DNA from: Thermoleophilia bacterium
GTDB taxonomy: Bacteria > Actinomycetota > Thermoleophilia > UBA2241
Assembly (NCBI GenBank): GCA_041393415.1
Contig: JAWKKE010000001.1
Location: 558,001 to 622,000 of the forward strand
DNA length: 64,000 nucleotides
Direction of reading: 5' to 3'
Shown here: positions 51,421-59,974 of the stretch, in pieces
Position numbering within the stretch: the first letter of the stretch is position 1
Layout: every line of letters starts with the position of its first letter
The notes under the pieces: model-generated
Told to the model about the DNA's origin: nothing
Seen by the model: only the letters and a program-made list of their open reading frames with translations
Database searches by the model: none
Made by a program: the position numbers and the translations under genes

Positions 51421-52425
51421 TTAGCCAGCTATGCGCCGGGCGATGGCTTCGGCCATGCCCTTGGTGCCGGCCGTGCCCCCAAGATCGTATGTTACGTTCT
51501 TGCCTTCGGCCACGACCGCGGCGATCGCGTCTTCCATCCTCCGCGCCGCCGTGGCCTCACCCAGATGCTCGAGAAGCAGGACGCCGGAGCGGAGCAACGC
51601 CATTGGATTCACCTTGTCCTGACCCGCGTACTTGGGCGCGCTCCCGTGGACAGGCTCAAAGACCGCCGCACCTGCACCAATGTTAGCCCCCGGCGCGACG
51701 CCGAGACCGCCGATGAGGCCTGCGCAGAGATCGCTGACGATATCGCCATAGAGATTGGGCATCACCAGAACATCGTAGAGCTCAGGCTTCTGGACGAGCT
51801 GCATACACATGTTGTCGACGATGCGATCCTCGAACTCGATCTCGGGGTACTGCTCGGCGATCTCACGAGCCACACGAAGAAAGAGGCCGTCCGTGCACTT
51901 CATGATGTTGGCCTTGTGTACCGCCGTGACCTTGCGCCGGCTATGCATGCGCGCGTAGTCGAAGGCAAAGCGCACGATGCGCTCACTGCCCTTGCGTGTG
52001 ATGATCTTGATACTCTCTGCGGCATCGTCGCCGACCATGTGCTCGATGCCCGCGTACAGGTCTTCAGTGTTCTCGCGGACCACCACCAAGTCGATGTTGT
52101 CGTAGCGACTCCGCACACCCTTCATCGACTTGGACGGCCGGAGACAAGCGTACAGATCAAGTTCCTTGCGCAAGGCCACATTGACACTGCGGAAGCCGGT
52201 CCCCACGGGCGTTGTTATGGGGCCTTTGATTGCCACTTTGGTGCGCCGGATCGAATCGAGCACATGCTCTGGCAGCGGCGTGCCGTACTCCTCCATGACG
52301 GCGAGGCCGGCATCGTGGACCTCCCAGATGATCGGCACGCCGGTGGCCGCGATCACGGTCTCGAGGGCGCCGGCGAGCTCCGGGCCTGTGCCATCACCGG
52401 GTATAAGCGTGACTGAGTAACTCAT
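51421..52425 (-). CDS. NAD(P)-dependent isocitrate dehydrogenase
   Basis: Decarboxylates isocitrate to 2-oxoglutarate. The 334-residue protein is the short IDH type. The isocitrate signature S-V-N-V-A-L-R (Ser80, Asn82, Arg86) with R96 in L-Y-A-C-L-R-P has the same spacing as E. coli Ser113, Asn115, Arg119, Arg129. Y-A-G-I-E and the K-A-N-I-M-K motif are present. The 3-isopropylmalate-type substrate loop is absent, so isocitrate rather than isopropylmalate or homoisocitrate is predicted. ATG 52425 has an AGGAG site. Last carbon-metabolism gene before DUF3467-pylBCD. Confidence 0.9.
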   Translation of the reverse strand: MSYSVTLIPGDGTGPELAGALETVIAATGVPIIWEVHDAGLAVMEEYGTPLPEHVLDSIRRTKVAIKGPITTPVGTGFRSVNVALRKELDLYACLRPSKSMKGVRSRYDNIDLVVVRENTEDLYAGIEHMVGDDAAESIKIITRKGSERIVRFAFDYARMHSRRKVTAVHKANIMKCTDGLFLRVAREIAEQYPEIEFEDRIVDNMCMQLVQKPELYDVLVMPNLYGDIVSDLCAGLIGGLGVAPGANIGAGAAVFEPVHGSAPKYAGQDKVNPMALLRSGVLLLEHLGEATAARRMEDAIAAVVAEGKNVTYDLGGTAGTKGMAEAIARRIAG

Positions 52426-52472
52426 GGCGCTCCTGAAGGTTAGAGACGTCGGCGATTCTGCGAAGCCCTGTA

Positions 52473-52988
52473 CTAGGCTCCGGGTAGAGCAAAGCCGTCG
52501 TGCTTCTTTATGTGGGCGACGAGCCCGCCGTCCCCGAGAATCGTCACCATGACCGGCGGCAGCGGCACGAAGGGGATGACCGACCCGGTGGTGATGTCGC
52601 GTACTTCGCCGGCGGTAAGATCGATCTCGAGCTCATCGTGCTCGCCGATGCCGCTCGTGTCGCATTGCAGCACGGGAAGCCCCACGTTGATCGCATTGCG
52701 GAAGAAGATGCGCGCGAAGCTCTGAGCCAGCACAGCGCCCACACCCGCAAGCTTGATGATTCGCGGCGCATGCTCCCGACTGGAGCCCAAGCCGAAGTTG
52801 CGCCCGCCGACGATGAAGTCGCCCGCGGTCACCTGTTCGGCGAACTCGGGACGAGCGTCCTCCATCACATGCTTGGCGAGTTCGGGCAGATCGGTGCGGA
52901 GATGGAAGAGCCGGCCGGGGGCGATGTGGTCCGTGGAGATGTCGTCGCCGAAAAGCCAGGCCTTGCCGTGCAGCAGCTCGCCGTTCAT
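52473..52988 (-). CDS. aconitase/isopropylmalate isomerase-family small subunit
   Basis: Small swivel subunit of a heterodimeric hydro-lyase, 171 residues. D-D-I-S-T-D-H-I-A-P-G-R (15-26) and G-R-N-F-G-L-G-S-S-R-E-H-A-P (about 62-75) are the substrate-binding segments. The loop after P-G-R reads L-F-H-L-R-T; L-R-T resembles, from memory, the loop described for homoaconitases rather than isopropylmalate isomerases, so aconitase or homoaconitase is more likely than LeuD. ATG overlaps the cyclophilin stop (ATGA). Ends TAG. Confidence 0.85.
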   Translation of the reverse strand: MNGELLHGKAWLFGDDISTDHIAPGRLFHLRTDLPELAKHVMEDARPEFAEQVTAGDFIVGGRNFGLGSSREHAPRIIKLAGVGAVLAQSFARIFFRNAINVGLPVLQCDTSGIGEHDELEIDLTAGEVRDITTGSVIPFVPLPPVMVTILGDGGLVAHIKKHDGFALPGA

Positions 52989-53503
52989 TCGGCAGGCTCC
53001 TCCACGATCATCACACTCTTCATCGCCAGCCCTGGTTCGCGCGCCCGGTCCGGGTCTCGCTCGGGGATCGCGTCAACGACCTCCATACCCTCGATGACGC
53101 GTCCGAAGACCGCATGACGGAAATCGAGGTAGTGCGTCTCCGTGTAGGTTATGAAGAACTGCGAGCCGTTGGTACCCGGACCCGCGTTCGCCATCGAGAG
53201 TATGCCGGGTCCGTTGTGAGTCAGATCAGGGTGAAACTCGTCGTCGAAAGAGTAGCCCGGCCCGCCCATTCCCGTACCAGTCGGGTCACCGCCCTGAGCC
53301 ATGAAGCCCTTGATGACCCGGTGGAAGGTGACTCCGTCGTAGTAGCCCTCGCGTGCCAAGAAGACGAAGTTGTTGACCGTCTGCGGTGCTTTGTCGGCAA
53401 AGAGCTCGAGCACGAAGTCGCCGAGGTCGGTCGACACGCGCGCCGTGTAGCGCCGAGAGGGGTCGATGACCATCGGGGGGGGTGTCTGATAGCGCTTGGT
53501 CAC
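52985..53503 (-). CDS. cyclophilin-type peptidyl-prolyl isomerase
   Basis: A 172-residue cytoplasmic cyclophilin catalysing proline cis-trans isomerisation. Segments F-V-F-L-A-R-E-G-Y-Y-D-G-V-T-F-H-R-V-I-K-G-F-M-A-Q-G-G-D-P-T-G-T (about 46-75) contain the active-site Arg and Phe, with L-S-M-A-N-A-G-P-x-T-N-G-S-Q-F-F-I-T and H-A-V-F-G-R-V. No signal peptide. It is embedded between the two aconitase subunit genes and overlaps the small one. GTG start has AAGGGA upstream. A folding role for the neighbours is inference. Confidence 0.95.
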   Translation of the reverse strand: MTKRYQTPPPMVIDPSRRYTARVSTDLGDFVLELFADKAPQTVNNFVFLAREGYYDGVTFHRVIKGFMAQGGDPTGTGMGGPGYSFDDEFHPDLTHNGPGILSMANAGPGTNGSQFFITYTETHYLDFRHAVFGRVIEGMEVVDAIPERDPDRAREPGLAMKSVMIVEEPAE

Positions 53504-53515
53504 GGCCGTCCCTTT

Positions 53516-54772
53516 CTAGAGAAACTCGCGAGGATCAGTAATCTCGCCACGTATGGCAGTAGCAGCGGCGGTCGCGGGCGACGCCAGGTAGATGGAGCCC
53601 TCAGGATTGCCCATGCGCCCGTGGAAGTTGCGGTTCGCGGTACTCAAGCAGACCTCGCCGTCGGCGAGGATGCCCTCGTGGATCCCGACACACGCGCCGC
53701 AACCGGGGTTGGTAATCACAGCGCCGGCGTCCCAGAACACGTCCAGCAGTCCTTCTGCGGCGGCGGCCTTGGCCACGGCGCGGGAAGCCGGAGTAACGAT
53801 CAGGCGAGTGGTGGCAGCCCGACGGCGGCCACGCAGGATGCGCGCCGCCGAGCGGAGGTCCTCGAGCCGGCCGTTCGTGCATGTTCCGATGAGCACTTGA
53901 TCGACTCTGACCGGCTCGAGATCGGAGATGATGGCCATGTTGTCCACAGTGTGCGGCTTGGCCACGACCGGCACGATCTCATCCGCGGCGAACCTGACGA
54001 CGCGTTCGTAGGTCGCGTCGCGGTCGGCCGTAAGCGGCCGCCAATCTGCCTCGCGGCCGAGACGTGCGAGAAACTCGCGCGTACGCTCGTCACTCGGCAT
54101 GAGACCGGCTTTGGCGCCTGCCTCAACCGCCATGTTGCTGAGCGTGAGCCGGCCGGGCATGGGAAGCGCATCGATGCCGGGTCCGCCAAACTCCAATGCC
54201 TTGTAGGTGGCTCCGTCGGCTCCCAGGCGACCGATGAGCGTCAACATGAGATCTTTCGCTTCGACTCCGTCGGAGAGCGAACCGTCGAGTTCAATGCGGA
54301 ACGTCTCGGGCACGCGCAGCCAAGTCTTACCGCTCGCCATGCCCACGGCGACGTCGGTACTCCCCATCCCGGTACCGAAGGCCGCCAGCGCACCGGCCGT
54401 GCAGGTATGCGAGTCGGCCCCGATCACAAGGTCGCCGACCTTGGCGTAGCGCTCGGCGACCAGCTGATGACACACACCCTCGTCGACGTCGCTCAGCGTA
54501 GCGCCCGACGAGGCACAGAAGGCGCGAATACCTTGTTGAGCGTTGGCGAGCTCGCGGCGCGGCGCCGGAGCGGCATGATCGATGAAGAACACGCAGGTCG
54601 GCGCCCTCACCGCTGCGACATCGAGCTCGACGATCTGCTGAATCGCCAGAGGTCCTGTGCCGTCCTGCGCGATTGCCACGTCTACGTTGGCGACCACGAT
54701 CTGCCCCGGCACGACCGTCGTCAGACCGGCGTGCGCCGCGAGGATCTTCTCGGCGAGCGTTTGCGCCGTCAT
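53516..54772 (-). CDS. aconitase/isopropylmalate isomerase-family large subunit
   Basis: [4Fe-4S] hydro-lyase subunit, 418 residues. Cluster cysteines are in I-G-T-C-T-N-G-R and N-P-G-C-G-A-C-V-G; D-S-H-T-C-T-A-G and V-D-H-like F-F-I-D-H-A-A-P-A are further active-site segments. Family includes aconitase-like, homoaconitase and LeuC enzymes; the neighbours (isocitrate dehydrogenase and an Re-citrate/homocitrate synthase-like enzyme) favour citrate to isocitrate. ATG overlaps the upstream stop (ATGA). Ends TAG. Confidence 0.88.
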   Translation of the reverse strand: MTAQTLAEKILAAHAGLTTVVPGQIVVANVDVAIAQDGTGPLAIQQIVELDVAAVRAPTCVFFIDHAAPAPRRELANAQQGIRAFCASSGATLSDVDEGVCHQLVAERYAKVGDLVIGADSHTCTAGALAAFGTGMGSTDVAVGMASGKTWLRVPETFRIELDGSLSDGVEAKDLMLTLIGRLGADGATYKALEFGGPGIDALPMPGRLTLSNMAVEAGAKAGLMPSDERTREFLARLGREADWRPLTADRDATYERVVRFAADEIVPVVAKPHTVDNMAIISDLEPVRVDQVLIGTCTNGRLEDLRSAARILRGRRRAATTRLIVTPASRAVAKAAAAEGLLDVFWDAGAVITNPGCGACVGIHEGILADGEVCLSTANRNFHGRMGNPEGSIYLASPATAAATAIRGEITDPREFL

Positions 54773-55998
54773 GCAGGTCCCCCAACGTTCGTCGCCGCAG
54801 CGATGGCAGACTGCTGGTCGGCGGACTTCCTGCTGCGCAGATAGTCGTGGTAGATGTACATCAGTTCCTTGTCGAAGAGGGCTCGCTTGAGCTCGATGGC
54901 CTGAGCGCGCACCAGCGCAAGCACACCGTCGCACTCCTCCTGAGACAGCTCGAGGCCAAACTCCTGGAACTTGCGGTATACCGTTCGTGAACCGGAGTGC
55001 TTGCCAACGACGATCTGGCGCTCAAGGCCGACGTCCTCCGGTGCAAAAGCCTCATAGTTCAGAGGATTCTTGATGACACCGTCCGCGTGAATGCCGCTCT
55101 CGTGCGCAAACACGTTGGTGCCGACGATGCTCTTCCACGCCGGCACCGTCCGCGCAGACGCGGCAGCCACGTACTCGCTCACCTCACGAAAACGATTGGT
55201 TTGCAGACCCACATCGACCTTGCCGAGATACTTGAGCGCCATGACGACCTCTTCCAGGGCCGCATTGCCGGCGCGTTCGCCAAGTCCGTTGACCGTCGTG
55301 TTGACATACGTCGCGCCGGCCTTGATCCCCGCGAGCGCGTTCGCAGTCGCCATTCCGAAATCGTCGTGCGTGTGCATCTCGATGGCGAGACCGCTCTCCT
55401 TCTTGAGAAAAGCGATGACGTTGTGCGTATCGAAGGGATCGAGGATGCCCAACGTATCGCAGAACCGCAGGCGGTTGGCGCCTTCTTCTCTGGCCGCCTG
55501 AGCAAAGCGCAGCAGAAACTCCAGGTCGGCGCGCGACGCGTCTTCAGCGTTGACGGAGACATACAGGTCGTGCTCCTTGGCAAACGCCACGCAGCTGCGG
55601 ATCTGGTCGAGAACCCATTGGCGGCTCTTCTGGAGCTTGTGCTCGATGTGGATATCGCTGGCGGACATCGAGATGGCGACCGCATCCACCCCGCAGTCCA
55701 GCGAATGCTCGAGATCCGACTTCACGGCTCGATTCCAGGCGAGAATCGACGCGTGGAGCCCGAGTCCGACAATGTGTTTGATGGTCTTCTTCTCGTCACC
55801 ACCCATCGCGGGAATACCGACCTCGATCTGGTGAACACCGACCTCGTCCAGAAGGCACGCAATGCGCACCTTCTCTTCGTTCGAGAACACCACCCCGGCC
55901 GTCTGCTCACCGTCGCGTAGGGTGGTGTCGTCGATGCGAACCGGCGGTTCCGCCGGTCGTGCGCGGCCGATGACAAAACTCGAGAACTCGCTACTCAT
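54769..55998 (-). CDS. homocitrate synthase/(Re)-citrate synthase family enzyme
   Basis: HMGL-like acyltransferase of 409 residues that condenses acetyl-CoA with an oxo acid. It is closest to NifV-type homocitrate synthases: D-D-T-T-L-R-D-G-E-Q-T-A-G-V-V-F (23-38), I-E-V-G-I-P-A-M-G, H-T-H-D-D-F-G-M-A-T-A-N, N-T-T-V-N-G-L-G-E-R-A-G-N-A and G-K-H-S-G. Anaerobes lacking Si-citrate synthase use Re-citrate synthases of this same family. The downstream aconitase and isocitrate dehydrogenase make citrate the likelier product. ATG 55998 has AAGGGGG upstream. Confidence 0.85.
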   Translation of the reverse strand: MSSEFSSFVIGRARPAEPPVRIDDTTLRDGEQTAGVVFSNEEKVRIACLLDEVGVHQIEVGIPAMGGDEKKTIKHIVGLGLHASILAWNRAVKSDLEHSLDCGVDAVAISMSASDIHIEHKLQKSRQWVLDQIRSCVAFAKEHDLYVSVNAEDASRADLEFLLRFAQAAREEGANRLRFCDTLGILDPFDTHNVIAFLKKESGLAIEMHTHDDFGMATANALAGIKAGATYVNTTVNGLGERAGNAALEEVVMALKYLGKVDVGLQTNRFREVSEYVAAASARTVPAWKSIVGTNVFAHESGIHADGVIKNPLNYEAFAPEDVGLERQIVVGKHSGSRTVYRKFQEFGLELSQEECDGVLALVRAQAIELKRALFDKELMYIYHDYLRSRKSADQQSAIAAATNVGGPA

Positions 55999-56182
55999 GG
56001 ACACCCCCTTGCGACACCGAACCACACCTTGACGTCCCGCCGAGGTGGTGGCAAACGGCGAGAGAGAAGAGCGTGGCAACTCCGCCGCGGCCCCATGGCT
56101 GCGACGGCGAGCTTTCATTGTTCCATAGCGCCTCGATGGCGAGCAAGCATATCTCTGCGCTCGTCACCCGTAGTGGTCGGTG

Positions 56183-57637
56183 TCAGGCATCGAGATGCCG
56201 GCGCAGGAGCTCGTTCACCAACTGCGGATTGGCACGACCCTTGCTGGCTTTCATCACCTGGCCGACGAAATAGCCGAGCACCTGTTGCCTTCCCGCGCGG
56301 TACTGCTCGACCTGTGTCGGATTCGCAGTGATAGTCTCTGCGACCACGGCCTCAAGTGCCGAACTGTCGCTGATCTGACCGAGCCCATACTTCTCGACCA
56401 CTGTCTCGGGCTCAGTTCGCTCCTCGATCATCTTGGCGAAGACGTCCTTGCCGGCACTGGTCGATACCACTCCGCCCACAACCATCTTGACGAGCTTCGC
56501 CAGGCGTTCGGCGGAAACGTGGCCGTGCCCCGGCTCGACGTCGCCGGCGTTCATGTAGGCGAGGTACTCTCCGAGGATCCAATTCGCCGCGGGCTTGGCA
56601 TCGGCGCCGTGCGTGACGACGTCCTCAAAGAAGGTCGCCAGCCCGCGCGAACTGCCGAGGATGCGTGCGTCCGCCCGCGGCAGGCCATAGTTTTCCATGA
56701 GACGAGCGACGCGCGCCTCCGGCAACTCGGGCTGCGTCGTGCGCAACCCCTCAACCCAGGAAGGATCGATGACCAGCGGCACTAGGTCCGGCTCCGGGAA
56801 GTAGCGATAGTCGTGCGCCTCCTCCTTGGAGCGCAAGGGTGTCGTCGCCCCCGTGTCGGGATCGAAATGCAGTGTCTCCTGCGCGATGGTCCCGCCGGAC
56901 TCGAGCACGTCGATCTGCCGCGGGATCTCTGCGTCCAAGGCCTGCTGAAGGAAGCGGAAGCTGTTCATGTTCTTGAGCTCAGTACGTGTGCCGAGCTGCT
57001 CGCTCCCTGCTGGTCGCACGCTCACGTTGGCGTCCCAGCGGATCTGGCCTTCTTCCATGTTGCAGGCACTGACGCCGAGCTCGACCACCACATTGCGCAG
57101 TTGCTGCAGCAACTCGCGGGCCGCCTCCGGTGACGGAATGTCTGGCTCGGTCACGATCTCGATCAGCGGAGTTCCGCCGCGGTTGAAGTCGACGACCGAA
57201 TACTCCGAGCCGGCGATGCGCCCGGCCTCGCCGCCGGCGTGCACCAGTTTGGCTGCGTCCTCCTCCATGTGCACGCGATTGATGCGACAGCGCAGCTTCT
57301 CGTCGCCGACCCAGTACTCAAACCACCCGGCCAGCGCCAGGGGTTCGTCGTATTGACTGATCTGATAGGCCTTGGGCAAGTCGGGATAGAAGTAGTTCTT
57401 GCGGTGAAACGTGTTGCGCGGGGCGACGGTACAGTTGAGCGCCAGCGCAATACGCGTGGCGTACTCCACGGCGCGTTCGTTGAGCACCGGCAGCGCGCCC
57501 GGATGAGCCAGGCACACAGGACAAGTGTGCGTGTTTGGCGGATCGCCCTTCGTGACGGCGCAGCCGCAGAACATCTTCGTGGCAGTATCCAGTTCGACGT
57601 GCATCTCGAGACCGATCACCGGCTCCCAGGCGCTCAT
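56183..57637 (-). CDS. gatB: Asp/Glu-tRNA amidotransferase subunit B
   Basis: 484-residue kinase/tRNA-binding subunit of GatCAB, which phosphorylates the misacylated Glu- or Asp-tRNA before amidation. W-E-P-V-I-G-L-E-M-H-V-E-L (4-16), F-C-G-C, N-T-H-T-C-P-V-C-L-A-H-P-G-A-L-P, R-K-N-Y-F-Y-P-D-L-P-K-A-Y-Q-I-S-Q and the Zn Cys set are present; the C-terminal YqeY tail (about 380-484) ends normally. ATG overlaps the gatA stop (ATGA). Confidence 0.98.
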   Translation of the reverse strand: MSAWEPVIGLEMHVELDTATKMFCGCAVTKGDPPNTHTCPVCLAHPGALPVLNERAVEYATRIALALNCTVAPRNTFHRKNYFYPDLPKAYQISQYDEPLALAGWFEYWVGDEKLRCRINRVHMEEDAAKLVHAGGEAGRIAGSEYSVVDFNRGGTPLIEIVTEPDIPSPEAARELLQQLRNVVVELGVSACNMEEGQIRWDANVSVRPAGSEQLGTRTELKNMNSFRFLQQALDAEIPRQIDVLESGGTIAQETLHFDPDTGATTPLRSKEEAHDYRYFPEPDLVPLVIDPSWVEGLRTTQPELPEARVARLMENYGLPRADARILGSSRGLATFFEDVVTHGADAKPAANWILGEYLAYMNAGDVEPGHGHVSAERLAKLVKMVVGGVVSTSAGKDVFAKMIEERTEPETVVEKYGLGQISDSSALEAVVAETITANPTQVEQYRAGRQQVLGYFVGQVMKASKGRANPQLVNELLRRHLDA

Positions 57638-59118
57638 GGTGCGACCCCCTCGCCGGCCGAGTCTGTGAACGGGGGCGCCGGATCGAAGCCGATCGCCCCC
57701 TCCAAGGCATGCGCCGCCTGAAGAATGCGATTCTCGCTAAATGCAGGGCCGACGAGCTGAAAGCCCACAGGAAGGCCGCCGCTGAGCCCGCACGGAATGC
57801 TGATCGCCGGCAGACCGGCGAGATTCGCAGGGATGGTGCAGATGTCGCAGACGTACATGGCGAGAGGATCCTGCGTGCGCGAACCCGCCGCGAAGGCGAC
57901 GGTGGGCGTAGTCGGCGACGCAATGAGATCGACATCCGCGAACGCATTCGCAAAGTCGCGACGCACGAGCGTGCGCACACGCTGCGCGCGACCGTAGTAC
58001 GCGTCGTAGTACCCAGCGGAGAGCGCATAGGTGCCGATCATGATGCGCCGCTTGACCTCGGCGCCGAAGCCCTCCCCGCGCGTGCGCTCATACATGTCGC
58101 GCAGATTCTCAGCGTGTTCGGCGCGGTATCCATAGCGCACACCGTCGAAACGCGCGAGATTCGCGCTCGCCTCGGCCGGCGCGATGATGTAGTACGCCGG
58201 CAACGCGTACTCGGTGTGCGGCAGGCTGATCTCGCGACACTGAGCTCCGAGCTCTTCGACCAACGCAATAGTATCTTCGAAGCGCGCTCGCACTCCAGGT
58301 TCGATGCCGGCGGCGAGGTACTCGCGCGGGATACCGATCCGGAGTCCATCGAGACGCTCCGCATCTGGCAGCGCGATGGGCTCCGGAAGATCGACACTGG
58401 TCGAGTCCATGGGGTCGCGACCGACGATGTGCTGCAGGAGGAGGGCGCAATCGTACACGGAGCGCGTCAGCGGCCCGATCTGATCGAGCGAGCTCGCGAA
58501 CGCGATGAGTCCATAGCGGCTTACAGCACCATAGGTGGGCTTCATGCCGACGACGCCACAAAGTGCGGCGGGTTGACGAATAGAACCGCCCGTATCGCTG
58601 CCGAGAGCCCACAGGGCCTCACCGGCGGCGACCGCGGCGGCGGAGCCTCCGCTCGAACCACCCGGCACCGTAGCAAGGTCCCATGGGTTGCGGGTTGCAT
58701 GAAATGCGGAGTTCTCCGTTGACGATCCCATGGCGAATTCGTCCATGTTCGTCTTGCCCAGCATAACCACGTGATCGTCCCAGACCTTGCGCACTGCTGT
58801 CGCCGTGTAGATCGGCACGTAGTTTCGCAGAATGCGCGATGCGCACGTCGTAGTGACCTTCTCGGTCACCATGTTGTCTTTGATCGCGATCGGCAGACCG
58901 GCGAGCGGGCCTCGCAGTGCCTGCATCTCACGATCCACCTTGGTCGAGTACTTGGCGACGTTGTCGTACGTCACGCGAATGAAGGCGCGCACACGATCCT
59001 CGACGGCGTTGATCTGATCCAGATACACCTTCGCCAGTTCCGCCGAGGAGATCTGGCCGTCGACCAGCAGTCGTTTGGCGACGCGTGCCGTTAGACGAAG
59101 CGGATCGAGCTCGGCCAT
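57634..59118 (-). CDS. gatA: Asp/Glu-tRNA amidotransferase subunit A
   Basis: 494-residue amidase subunit releasing ammonia from glutamine for the transamidation. The Ser-cisSer-Lys triad is Lys80 (A-I-K-D-N), Ser154/155 in G-G-S-S-G-G-S and Ser178 in D-T-G-G-S-I. ATG 59118 follows the gatC stop by two bases (TGACG-ATG). The order gatC-gatA-gatB is standard. Together with a single GluRS, it implies that Gln-tRNA (and perhaps Asn-tRNA) are made indirectly. Confidence 0.98.
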   Translation of the reverse strand: MAELDPLRLTARVAKRLLVDGQISSAELAKVYLDQINAVEDRVRAFIRVTYDNVAKYSTKVDREMQALRGPLAGLPIAIKDNMVTEKVTTTCASRILRNYVPIYTATAVRKVWDDHVVMLGKTNMDEFAMGSSTENSAFHATRNPWDLATVPGGSSGGSAAAVAAGEALWALGSDTGGSIRQPAALCGVVGMKPTYGAVSRYGLIAFASSLDQIGPLTRSVYDCALLLQHIVGRDPMDSTSVDLPEPIALPDAERLDGLRIGIPREYLAAGIEPGVRARFEDTIALVEELGAQCREISLPHTEYALPAYYIIAPAEASANLARFDGVRYGYRAEHAENLRDMYERTRGEGFGAEVKRRIMIGTYALSAGYYDAYYGRAQRVRTLVRRDFANAFADVDLIASPTTPTVAFAAGSRTQDPLAMYVCDICTIPANLAGLPAISIPCGLSGGLPVGFQLVGPAFSENRILQAAHALEGAIGFDPAPPFTDSAGEGVAP

Positions 59119-59120
59119 CG

Positions 59121-59402
59121 TCAACTCATCCTCGGCACCCGGAACGAATCCAGGGCAGCGGAGGGGGCGTTGCGCAGCGCATCGTCACGCGAGAGGCTTG
59201 GACGAGGCTTGTCGGCGCGCATCACATTGACGACGTCGAGAACGTGAGCCGTTGGCGGAACGCCGGCAACATCGAGCTCGCTCATCTTGTCGATGTGACC
59301 GAGAATCTTGGCCAATTCGTCAGCCATGCGCACGATCTCGTCCTGCTCGAGACGCAGGCGAGCCAGCTGTCCGACGTAGCGAACGTCGTCCTCTCCGATC
59401 AT
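59121..59402 (-). CDS. gatC: Asp/Glu-tRNA amidotransferase subunit C
   Basis: 93-residue stabilising subunit that clamps GatA and GatB. V-x-Y-V-G-Q-L-A-R-L-R-L (7-18) and the L-A-K-I-L-G-H-I-D-K-M helix, then R-A-D-K-P-R-P-S-L and a C-terminal F-R-V-P strand. ATG 59402 has an AGGAGGAA site. First gene of the gatCAB operon. Confidence 0.93.
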   Translation of the reverse strand: MIGEDDVRYVGQLARLRLEQDEIVRMADELAKILGHIDKMSELDVAGVPPTAHVLDVVNVMRADKPRPSLSRDDALRNAPSAALDSFRVPRMS

Positions 59403-59474
59403 GCCTGGGTTCCTCCTGCCGCGATCCGCCCGAGAGCCGGACGGTTATAGTACCCCAGGCCGAGAAAAGGGGAC

Positions 59475-59514
59475 AAGAAGAGGGGCTCGCGAGTCTTGCC
59501 GTCGCGAGCCCCTC
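59475..59514 (-). terminator. intrinsic terminator after cold-shock gene
   Basis: A perfect 13-bp stem (59480-59492 with 59502-59514) and 9-nt loop lies 20 bp downstream of csp. On the minus strand it is followed by TTCTTGTCCCCTTTTC, a pyrimidine-rich but broken T tract. Confidence 0.75.
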
Positions 59515-59533
59515 GGCGTGAATCAGCGTTCGT

Positions 59534-59737
59534 TCAGGCGAGCGGACGCACCGTCGCCGCCTGCAGACCTTTGTCTCCCTCACTCACCTCAAATTCCACC
59601 CGCTGTCCCTGGACGAGCGTCTTGTACCCATCCATGGAGATCTCCGAGAAGTGAACGAACAGATCGTCGCCACTCTCACGCTCGATGAAACCGTAGCCCT
59701 TCTCGTTGCTGAACCACTTCACGGTCCCCTGCGCCAA
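59534..59737 (-). CDS. csp: cold shock domain protein
   Basis: 67-residue OB-fold RNA chaperone. G-T-V-K-W-F (4-9), RNP1-like K-G-Y-G-F-I (13-18) and RNP2-like L-F-V-H-F (26-30) are all present. The start is a TTG at 59737 with a strong AGGAGGA site six bases upstream; any upstream ATG would add residues not found in the family. It lies alone, with a roughly 240-bp upstream region before nuoF that should hold the promoter and a long 5' leader as in other csp genes. Confidence 0.93.
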   Translation of the reverse strand: MAQGTVKWFSNEKGYGFIERESGDDLFVHFSEISMDGYKTLVQGQRVEFEVSEGDKGLQAATVRPLA

Positions 59738-59974
59738 CGCACTTCCTCCTACTAATGCTCCCGTGCTGGCCATGCGGCCGGCGGCGCCCCCCATGCGACG
59801 CCGCGCACCGCGCGACACTACACCACGACCCGCGGACTGTAAACGAGCACGCGGGCACTCCCTCGGCTGCCGGCCGTGGCGCCGACGATCCCAGGACGTA
59901 CACGACGATTCCTAGCAGACGTGCGCCATCGACGGCACCTTCGTCGCCCCGAGAGAAGGCCCCCTGACCGGCTT

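Noticed and set aside
51421..55998. Leucine biosynthesis operon (leuA-leuC-leuD-leuB)
   Set aside because: Isocitrate-type residues in the dehydrogenase and NifV-like sequence of the synthase argue against isopropylmalate enzymes.
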